The translations under genes were made by a program, and so were the position numbers. A DNA stretch of 64,000 bases from contig NZ_SJJZ01000001.1 of NCBI RefSeq assembly GCF_004331345.1, positions 2,542,001 through 2,606,000 of the forward strand, in the 5' to 3' direction. Below are positions 58,358 through 64,000 of the stretch, one piece after another (positions within the stretch are counted from its first letter, which is position 1; the number at the start of each line of letters is the position of its first letter). This stretch comes from Kribbella soli. GTDB taxonomy: Bacteria > Actinomycetota > Actinomycetes > Propionibacteriales > Kribbellaceae. Below the pieces are notes generated by a model. That model saw nothing but the letters and a program-made list of their open reading frames with translations. It was not told the DNA's origin and did not search any database.

Positions 58358-59557
58358 TCAGCAGGCGCCGAAGCTACCCGCCGACACCCACGCCTTCGCG
58401 ACATACATGCCGGCGTTGACCCGCAGCCACACATTGCTGGTGCCCTGCGACCCGGTGACGTTCTCCCCGGTCGTCTGGCACTCGACAGTCACCTGAGCCG
58501 ACTTCCCGGCCATCCCAACAACCGCGCCAGTCGAGTTCGGCGCATTCCGCACGTTCAAATACCCGGACGAGATCGACACCGTCCCGCGCCCACCATCGCC
58601 GGTCCACAGGTACGTGACGTCGACCCACGAGTTGTCGGCCAGCTTGAGCGCGTCCCAGAACACGCCATCCGCGAGGTCGATCCCCGCCGGGTTGGCGACC
58701 GTCCGACCGAACTGGTCCTTCCCGCCGTTATAGCCGCTCTGGTACGCCGCCTGCGCCTCAGGCTTGCCCTGCGGCAGGTCCTTCCACATCTCGCGGGTCG
58801 CGCTCGGGTTCCAGTAGTCGTCTTTGGTGTTCCACGGGCCGACGTCCCACACCGGCTCGAACGCGCACCGCGAGGCGGTGCAGACCTTCACCGAGTACGT
58901 GCCGGATCCGGCGCTGGACAGTCCGCGCCGTGACGGCAGGGCGACGAAGTGGTCCCGGCTCACGATCACGTGGCCGTTGGCCGTCGTACCGCCGACCAGA
59001 CCTTCACGCGTGGCGAAGACGTGCGACTTGAGCGGTGCCGCTTGGACCGTCATGCGTGGCGCGGCGGCCTGGTCCGTGGGCTGCACCGTGACGTCGCCGA
59101 CCCACGGGCTCGCGCCGGTCGACGGTGCGCTGACGATGATGCGGACCTGGACCTGGTCGCTTGCACCCGGCAACGCAGTCGGCGTACCGGCCTTGGCTGC
59201 CGTCCACTCCGACCACCTGTTGTTGACCCACGACCGTACGTCGACCTCCGCCGACGAACCGTCCGGCGTACTGGACGTGTAGCCGACGACAACGGCGGAC
59301 GTGGGATCTGCGAACCGGACCGGCGTGAGTTCGGCCAGGCCGGAGCGTTGCTTGATCTCGGTCGATCCGATCGCGGCCGGTGTGTCGCCGAGGACGATGC
59401 GGCTGCCGTCGACCTTGACGTTGCTGGATCCGGCGACGGGTTGGGCCGCGACCGAGACCGGATTCGGCACTGCGGCGGTGCTCGGCAAGGTTGCCGTAAA
59501 GATCGCGGCGGTCATCGCCAGACAGGCGGTGAGCGCGGTTGTACGGGTGATACGCAT
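58358..59557 (-). CDS. Secreted protein with bacterial SH3-type C-terminus
   Basis: 399 residues. Sec signal (TTALTACLAMTAAIFTATLP, cleavage near STAAV). The N-terminal part (about 40-180) is beta-rich and ends in WVNNRWSEWTAAKAG, which recalls amidase-associated propeller-like segments. The middle (KVCTASRCAFEPVWDVGPWNTKDDYWN) is characteristic of actinobacterial NlpC/P60-neighbour proteins. The C-terminal 65 residues (YLNVRNAPNSTGAVVGMAG... VWLRVNAGMYVAKAWVSAGSF) form an SH3b-like domain. ATG 59557 has GGAGG 8 bp upstream. Probably a wall-associated protein. Confidence 0.82.
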   Translation of the reverse strand: MRITRTTALTACLAMTAAIFTATLPSTAAVPNPVSVAAQPVAGSSNVKVDGSRIVLGDTPAAIGSTEIKQRSGLAELTPVRFADPTSAVVVGYTSSTPDGSSAEVDVRSWVNNRWSEWTAAKAGTPTALPGASDQVQVRIIVSAPSTGASPWVGDVTVQPTDQAAAPRMTVQAAPLKSHVFATREGLVGGTTANGHVIVSRDHFVALPSRRGLSSAGSGTYSVKVCTASRCAFEPVWDVGPWNTKDDYWNPSATREMWKDLPQGKPEAQAAYQSGYNGGKDQFGRTVANPAGIDLADGVFWDALKLADNSWVDVTYLWTGDGGRGTVSISSGYLNVRNAPNSTGAVVGMAGKSAQVTVECQTTGENVTGSQGTSNVWLRVNAGMYVAKAWVSAGSFGAC

Positions 59558-59712
59558 GGGCGGAACCTCCGGGGCGGTGAAGGCTTGAGCACCCAATGTG
59601 ACTCACAAACACCTCTTCTGCATAGCCCGTGAATAAATTTCTCGTGACTGCACAGAACCCGATCGGTCACCCAGCGGGTTTGGACCGGTGTGACAGAGGC
59701 TGAGGAGAATCG

Positions 59713-60228
59713 ATGACCCGGACCGCGGACGCCGACTTCGAGCGATTCGTCGTGGCGCAGTCGACCCCCTTGCTCCGCTTCGCGGAGATGCTGTGCGGCG
59801 ATCGGCACACCGCCGAGGACCTGGTGCAGCAAGCGTTGATGCGGTCCTATCCGAAGTGGCACCGGCTGGAGGGCGACCCGTTGCGGTACGTCCGGCGGGT
59901 GCTGGTCAACCGATTCCTCTCCCAGGCCCGCCGGCGCTGGAACAACGAAGTACCCAGCGACCCGGTGGACAACGATTGGGACCAGCGAGCGGTGGCGGAC
60001 TTCGCCGGGGCGGTTCAGACCAGGGAGGCCGTGCTCTCGGCCCTCAGCGGTCTGACCGTTCGGGAGAGAGCCGTGGTCGCGCTGCGCTACTCGCAGGATC
60101 TCTCCGAGGCCGAGACCGCCGAGCTGCTCGGCATGGCGGCCGGGACCGTGAAGAGCACGGCCTCCCGGGCGCTGGCCAAGTTGCGTCTGGCACCCGACCT
60201 GATCGATACCGGAGTTGGAGGAAACTGA
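59713..60228 (+). CDS. SigE-family ECF RNA polymerase sigma factor (module 2)
   Basis: 171 residues, paralogous to the sigma factor at 56603. Region 2 FVVAQSTPLLRFAEMLCGDRHTAEDLVQQALMRSYPKWHRL and region 4 LTVRERAVVALRYSQDLSEAETAELLGMAAGTVKSTASRALAKLR. ATG 59713 is preceded by GAGGAG. Overlaps the next gene by one base. Probably controls its own operon, like module 1; target promoters are not evident. Confidence 0.92.
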   Translation: MTRTADADFERFVVAQSTPLLRFAEMLCGDRHTAEDLVQQALMRSYPKWHRLEGDPLRYVRRVLVNRFLSQARRRWNNEVPSDPVDNDWDQRAVADFAGAVQTREAVLSALSGLTVRERAVVALRYSQDLSEAETAELLGMAAGTVKSTASRALAKLRLAPDLIDTGVGGN

Positions 60229-61283
60229 TGAGTGACGAGCAGCGGGTACACGACGCGCTCACGTACGAGATGGAGCCGTGGCAGCCGGACGCAGGTGACC
60301 TGATGCGGCGCGGCAAGCGGCTGACCTGGCTGCGCCGGGGACTGGCCGCGGCGGGTGTCACCGCACTGGCCGGAACCGTCGCGACGGTGTCCGCCGCGGT
60401 CGGCGGACCGGCGCTTCCCGTGAAGAACCTGCTGGCCGGCGGGGGAAAGCCCCCGGTGCCGGCGGTGATTCCGGCGGGTACGCCGACGGCGCCGTCGGTG
60501 GACCCAACCTGCCTGCCGCAGAAGCCGGAGAAGCCGCAGTTGCCCAAGGCGACGGTCTCGGTGAACAAGACCGTCGACCCGAACAACCCTCCGACGGCGA
60601 AGCCGACGCTCCCGGGCAAGCCCAGCCTGCCCACCGCGAAGCCGACGCTGCCCGGCAAGCCGAGCCTTCCGACCACCCCGCCGTCGCTGCCTGGTAAGCC
60701 ACAGGTTCCGACGACCAAGCCGACGCTGCCGACGGCGACGCCGAGCTTCCCGACGACCAAGCCGAGCTGGCCGACCACGAAGCCGACCCTGCCGACGACG
60801 AAGCCGACGCTCCCGGGAACGCCGACCTTGCCGACAGCCAAGCCGACCCTGCCGACAGCCAAGCCGACTCTGCCGACGAAGCCGTCGCTGCCGACGACGA
60901 AGCCGACCCTGCCCGGGAAGCCCACCCTGCCGAGTGTTCCGTCGGCCAAGCCGGTCCCGACGCCGACGGTGCCGGACTGCGTTGACGGCGTACCGACCAC
61001 GAAGCCGACTGCTCAGAAGCCGTCGCTGCCGACCCTTCCGACGGTGCCGGGCAAGCCGACCACCAAGTCGACTGTGCCGTCCCTGCCGACGGTCACGGTC
61101 TCCGGTGGCGTCAAGGTGACCGTCGACCCGGGCAAGCCGCAGACGGTCGAGCCGACACTCCCGAGCAAGCCGTCGGTGCCGACCACCAAGCCGACGTTCC
61201 CGACCCCGACGGAGAAGCCCAGCATCCCGACGCCGAGCTTCCCGACGACCTTCCCCACCGGCCACCCCTCCTCCGGCCGGTAG
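60228..61283 (+). CDS. Membrane protein with long Lys/Pro/Thr repeat tail (module 2)
   Basis: 351 residues. A cytoplasmic N-terminus (EQRVHDALTYEMEPWQPDAGDLMRRGKRL, about 1-34) and one hydrophobic segment (GLAAAGVTALAGTVATVSAA) precede about 290 residues dominated by a KPTLP(T/G)(T/K) repeat from about residue 122 to the end. The start overlaps the sigma TGA and GGAGG is 7 bp upstream. The repeats are the likely wall-crossing stalk; the N-terminus may bind the sigma factor. Two Cys flank the repeats (about residues 99 and 255). Confidence 0.75.
   Translation: MSDEQRVHDALTYEMEPWQPDAGDLMRRGKRLTWLRRGLAAAGVTALAGTVATVSAAVGGPALPVKNLLAGGGKPPVPAVIPAGTPTAPSVDPTCLPQKPEKPQLPKATVSVNKTVDPNNPPTAKPTLPGKPSLPTAKPTLPGKPSLPTTPPSLPGKPQVPTTKPTLPTATPSFPTTKPSWPTTKPTLPTTKPTLPGTPTLPTAKPTLPTAKPTLPTKPSLPTTKPTLPGKPTLPSVPSAKPVPTPTVPDCVDGVPTTKPTAQKPSLPTLPTVPGKPTTKSTVPSLPTVTVSGGVKVTVDPGKPQTVEPTLPSKPSVPTTKPTFPTPTEKPSIPTPSFPTTFPTGHPSSGR
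60595..61265. repeat. Low-complexity Lys/Pro/Thr coding repeats
   Basis: About 40 short units of the type AAGCCGACGCTGCCG, encoding KPTLP variants within the 60228 gene. Units are degenerate (KPSLP, KPSWP, KPTFP), indicating slippage and drift rather than a recent array. Confidence 0.8.
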
Positions 61284-61291
61284 GGCACCCC

Positions 61292-61332
61292 GCCACCGGC
61301 GAGTAGGTCACGCAGCCCTACTCGCCGGTGGC
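61292..61332. terminator. Bidirectional terminator-like hairpin
   Basis: Perfect 16-bp arms (GCCACCGGCGAGTAGG and its complement at 61317-61332) with a 9-base loop. It is placed between convergent genes: 9 bp after the plus-strand gene and overlapping the last codons of the DinB-type gene on the other strand. Confidence 0.7.
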
Positions 61333-61821
61333 ACCATCCACCAGCTCGCGGGCCACGTCCAGGTGGCCCGCGTGCCGCGCGTACTCCTGCAGGACGTGGA
61401 ACAGGATCCAGTTCAGCGTCGGCCGGTCATCGGCCCCGAAGCGCCCACCGGCTGCCGCGACCGTCGCCGGGTCCTCGCCGGCGACCACGCTCCGGGTGAA
61501 CTCGCCGCCCGCGTGCAGTTGGGCCAGCAGGCTTTCCAGGGTGTCGTCGGGTTCGAGCGTCCAGGGGCTGTCCGGGTCGTCCGCGGAGTCGCCCCACGGG
61601 TGGTCGACGGGCTCACCGGTGAAGCCCCAGCGCAGCCAGCGCCGCTCCATGAAGATCAGGTGCTTCAGTAGTTCCAGCGGCGTCCATCCCGACGGCAGGC
61701 GACTGCCGCGCAGCTCGGTGTCGCTGAGCCCGATGAGCTTGTTCTGGACGATGCCGCGGTAGTGATCGAGGTACTGCAGATGCAGTTCGACCGTGTCGGC
61801 GAGGTCGCGTGCGGGCTTCAT
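61318..61821 (-). CDS. DinB family protein (DUF664)
   Basis: 167 residues, DinB-like four-helix protein. His residues expected to bind metal are seen in TPLELLKHLIFMERRW and WILFHVLQEYARHAGHLDVARELVD, the latter in the HxxxH spacing. Family members include mycothiol-dependent transferases. The start at 61821 overlaps the XRE gene's stop (ATGA); the longer open frame is a read-through. Its 3' end lies in a hairpin. Confidence 0.88.
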   Translation of the reverse strand: MKPARDLADTVELHLQYLDHYRGIVQNKLIGLSDTELRGSRLPSGWTPLELLKHLIFMERRWLRWGFTGEPVDHPWGDSADDPDSPWTLEPDDTLESLLAQLHAGGEFTRSVVAGEDPATVAAAGGRFGADDRPTLNWILFHVLQEYARHAGHLDVARELVDGATGE

Positions 61822-62612
61822 GACAGTGCTCGCAGGTAGTCGGCGGTCGCGTCGTCGGCCGGATAGAACGACTCGATCATCAGCTCCGAGACCGTGACGT
61901 CGAGCGGTGTGCCGAAGGTCGCGATCGTCGTCAGGAGCGACAGTTCGCGGCCGTCGTGGGTGAGGTTGAACGGTACGACGACCTCGGCCGGCCCGGGTGG
62001 AGCCGGCTTGTCGTTGACGGCGTACCCGCGAAGTTCGTCGTACAGGTCCTGGAGCTCGGGGTCCGCGGTGCCGGCCACCTGGCGTTGCAGGCTCGCGAGC
62101 GCGGCAGAGCGGACCTCGGCGATGTTGGCGATCCGCCGGGCCAGGCCGTTCGGGTGCAGGGTCAGCCGGAGCGCGTTGATCGGTGCCTGTAGCAACTTCT
62201 CGTCGACGTCCGTGGTGAAGATCGCGATCCCGGCGTTCGCCTCGACGATGTTCCACCAGCGGTCGACGACCAGCGCCGGGTACGGCTCGTGGGCCTTCAG
62301 CAGGCGGCGCAGCGTCGTCCGGATCGCGAGCATCGACGGCGAGTGCAGCGACGCCTCGCTGTAGATCGGCGCGAACCCGCCGGCAAGCAGCAGTTGGTTG
62401 CGGTCCCGCAGCGGTACGTCGAGATGCTCTGCCAGCCGCATCACCATCTCGCGACTCGGCTTCGACCGCCCGGTCTCCACGAAACTCACGTGCCGCGTGG
62501 ACACCCCGACCCGGTTCGCCAGCTCGAGCTGACTGAGCCGCCGGCGCTCCCGCCAGCCGCGCAGAAGCTCACCGACGGGGCGCTGGAACGTCTCCTCGAT
62601 CGTCGCTGCCAT
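61818..62612 (-). CDS. XRE-type transcriptional regulator with MmyB-like ligand domain
   Basis: 264 residues. HTH at about 14-70 (LLRGWRERRRLSQLELANRVGVSTRHVSFVETGRSKPSREMVMRL) and an MmyB-like ligand domain (PYPALVVDRWWNIVEANAGIAIF, LRLTLHPNGLARRIANI, FNLTHDGRELSLLTTIATFGTPLDVTV). Overlaps the DinB gene. Divergent from the SnoaL-like gene at 62738, with an inverted repeat at 62658-62674 between them. Confidence 0.93.
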   Translation of the reverse strand: MAATIEETFQRPVGELLRGWRERRRLSQLELANRVGVSTRHVSFVETGRSKPSREMVMRLAEHLDVPLRDRNQLLLAGGFAPIYSEASLHSPSMLAIRTTLRRLLKAHEPYPALVVDRWWNIVEANAGIAIFTTDVDEKLLQAPINALRLTLHPNGLARRIANIAEVRSAALASLQRQVAGTADPELQDLYDELRGYAVNDKPAPPGPAEVVVPFNLTHDGRELSLLTTIATFGTPLDVTVSELMIESFYPADDATADYLRALS

Positions 62613-62657
62613 GGTCCGACCGTAGCGGGTGGCCCTCGACCTGACATAGACATCGCC

Positions 62658-62674
62658 ATTACCTCTGACGTCAT
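62658..62674. promoter_or_regulatory. Probable MmyB-type regulator operator
   Basis: Imperfect palindrome with half-sites ATTACCTC and GACGTCAT (6 of 8 pairs) around one T, containing TGACGTCA. Lies between the XRE regulator and the divergent SnoaL-like gene, 46 and 64 bp from their starts. Confidence 0.5.
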
Positions 62675-62737
62675 CGACGGTACGCCGGACCTGGCGGCAA
62701 GGTTCTGGTCATCGCAACCGATCGAGGAGGAAACACC

Positions 62738-63100
62738 ATGAACGCAACGACTCTCGCCGACCAGTACTTCACGATGTGGAACGCCGCCGACGCCGACCGT
62801 CGGGCCGAGCTCATCGCCGGCACCTGGACCGCGGACGCGACCTTCCAGGACCCGAGCTTCGAGACCACCGGCCGCGACGAGCTGAACAAGCTGGTCGGCG
62901 CCGCGCAGCAGATGTTCCCGGGGCTCTCGTTCGTCCGGATCGGCGACATCGACGAGCACCACAACTACCTGCGCTGGACCTGGCACCTGAAGGCCGAGGG
63001 ACAGGAGCCGGTCGCCGGTGGCACGGACATCGTCGTGCTCGACGCCGACGGGAAGATCCGGCAGCTGATCGGGTTCCACGACTTCGCCCCGGCACACTGA
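62738..63100 (+). CDS. SnoaL-like/NTF2-fold protein
   Basis: 120 residues, single NTF2-like fold (ADQYFTMWNAADADRRAELIAGTWTADATFQDPSFETTGRDELNKLV and RWTWHLKAEGQEPVAGGTDIVVLDADGKIRQLIGFHDF). SnoaL-like proteins are small isomerases, hydrolases or binding proteins. ATG 62738 has GGAGGA 6 bp upstream. Probably regulated by the divergent XRE protein; substrate unknown. Confidence 0.9.
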   Translation: MNATTLADQYFTMWNAADADRRAELIAGTWTADATFQDPSFETTGRDELNKLVGAAQQMFPGLSFVRIGDIDEHHNYLRWTWHLKAEGQEPVAGGTDIVVLDADGKIRQLIGFHDFAPAH

Positions 63101-63187
63101 ACCTTCGGGCACATCCGACTTCCGGCGACTCACGGATGGCCGATCGGCGGATGCGACGTGCCGGACCTGGCGCCTAGGTTGGCGGGC

Positions 63188-64000
63188 ATGTGGAAATCGT
63201 TGACAGCGGCATCGATAGTGGGGTCTTTGATTGCGGCCGCCGTTCCGGTGAGTACGGCGGCGGCCGCGGGGACCCTGGACTGGAAGGCCTGCAAACCCGG
63301 CGCGGTCGAGCAGTGCGCGACGCTGACCGTGCCGCTGGACTGGTCGAAACCGGCCGGTCCGACGACGAACGTGTACGTCGCCAAGGTCCCGGCGAAGGAT
63401 CAGAAACACAAGCTCGGCGCGCTGTTCTTCAACCCAGGCGGGCCGGGCGGCGCGGGCGGCTCGATCTTCGCGGCGGGGCTCGCGGACGCGGTGCTACCGC
63501 AGTACCGGGATCGGTACGACCTGGTCAGCTTCGACCCGCGCGGGACCGGGAGCAGCAGTCAGCTCGACTGCGGTCCGGTGCTACGTCGCGGCGTACCGGT
63601 GTTCCCGAAGTCCAAGGCGCAGTACGACGCTTTGGTGGCGTCGAGTCGGGCCACCGGCGAGCAATGCCTGAAGCAGCACGGCGACCTGATGCGAAACCTT
63701 GATACGCGAACGGTCGCGCGCGACATGGATGCGATCCGGGCCGCGCTCGGCGAGTCGAAGTTCAACTACATCGGGCTGTCGTACGGGTCGTACTTGGGCA
63801 CGCTGTACGCGCAGCAGTTCCCGCAGCGCGTCGGCCGGATGGTGCTCGACGGGATCCTCGATCACAAGCAGGGCCCGTTGCGGCTCATGCTCGACGAGGC
63901 GAAGGAGATGGAGGCCGGCTTCAACCGCTTCGCCGCGTGGTGCACCAAGGACACGTCGTGCGCCCTGCACGGGCAGGACGTCGGCGCGGTCTGGGACGCG
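63188..64000 (+). CDS. Secreted TAP-like alpha/beta hydrolase (3' end outside window)
   Basis: The frame is open from ATG 63188 to the last base (271 codons). A Sec signal (SLTAASIVGSLIAAAVPVSTAAA) precedes an alpha/beta-hydrolase core: LGALFFNPGGPGGAGGS (oxyanion segment), LVSFDPRGTGSSSQLDC, and nucleophile Ser in YIGLSYGSYLGTLYAQQFP near residue 195. This is the tripeptidyl aminopeptidase/proteinase C type common in actinomycetes. The acid and His of the triad lie beyond the window. Real start supported by the signal peptide; no strong ribosome-binding site. Confidence 0.9.
   Translation, partial: MWKSLTAASIVGSLIAAAVPVSTAAAAGTLDWKACKPGAVEQCATLTVPLDWSKPAGPTTNVYVAKVPAKDQKHKLGALFFNPGGPGGAGGSIFAAGLADAVLPQYRDRYDLVSFDPRGTGSSSQLDCGPVLRRGVPVFPKSKAQYDALVASSRATGEQCLKQHGDLMRNLDTRTVARDMDAIRAALGESKFNYIGLSYGSYLGTLYAQQFPQRVGRMVLDGILDHKQGPLRLMLDEAKEMEAGFNRFAAWCTKDTSCALHGQDVGAVWDA

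Noticed and set aside
60595..61265. The repeated AAGCCGACGCTGCCG units as a CRISPR or minisatellite array
   Set aside because: The units are degenerate, lack unique spacers and stay in frame as KPTLP-type codons of one protein.
1..64000. Prophage, CRISPR array, rRNA operon or large insertion sequence
   Set aside because: No integrase, transposase, phage structural genes, cas genes, spacer arrays or rRNA sequence were recognised on either strand. The TagC/P68-like proteins have Tat signals and look like host genes.

Overview
The window looks like chromosome from a high-GC actinomycete. Strong codon bias, many GTG starts, dense ATGA/GTGA translational coupling, Tat signals, SigE-family ECF sigma factors, MmyB-type XRE regulators and a TadA-associated protein all fit Propionibacteriales, with a Kribbella-like soil organism the best guess. 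That placement is inferred from gene content only. No rRNA, CRISPR array or large prophage is visible.

Layout. 1-4467: DrrA-like ABC ATPase (cut by the window start) divergent from a TetR regulator over a shared operator, then a CE1758/CE1759-type monooxygenase and flavin reductase pair and an aldo/keto reductase. 4586-10219: two PhoD-type phosphatases around a carbohydrate-binding protein, an MmyB-type regulator and an SDR. 10392-14522: a Fic toxin/antitoxin pair with altered motifs, an acetyltransferase, an unknown protein and a GAF-PAS-GGDEF protein. 14580-19238: five-gene sugar-acid-like catabolic operon (cupin, Gfo/Idh/MocA, DUF993, two TIM-barrel isomerases) behind LacI-type operators. 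19439-20293: Tat-exported EEP-fold protein. 20280-32011: a sugar-uptake and catabolism locus whose parts (FGGY kinase, nucleoside-hydrolase-like protein, ABC importer, TIM-barrel isomerase, split transketolase, apiosidase-like hydrolase, SorC regulator) match the logic of D-apiose degradation, interrupted by ribB with an FMN riboswitch. 32001-39774: ThrE exporter, DUF4185 protein, a cyclic-nucleotide-binding protein with an adenylate cyclase, an acetyltransferase and a PadR/HAAS membrane pair. 39908-43878: an AraC-DinB fusion, a 1.1-kb cassette encoding a DUF559 nuclease-like protein inside 86-bp inverted repeats, and a secreted S15 peptidase. 44024-52609: LacI regulator, menB, two tandem exported beta-propeller-like proteins, upp, the tadA pair, tRNA-Ser(CGA) with a duplicated 3' end, a K+/H+ antiporter, a LytR_C protein and a VapB-like protein. 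52651-61283: L,D-transpeptidase with a short upstream ORF, HerA-like ATPase, GGDEF protein and two ECF sigma modules followed by Pro/Thr-rich membrane proteins around an SH3-type secreted protein. 61318-64000: DinB/XRE pair, SnoaL-like protein and the start of a secreted TAP-like hydrolase.

The least ordinary pieces are the repeat-bounded DUF559 cassette (40837-41934), the 101-bp duplication at the tRNA-Ser 3' end (49987-50104), a dispersed palindromic repeat with two copies (3474-3555 and 58269-58350), the Fic pair, and the putative apiose locus.
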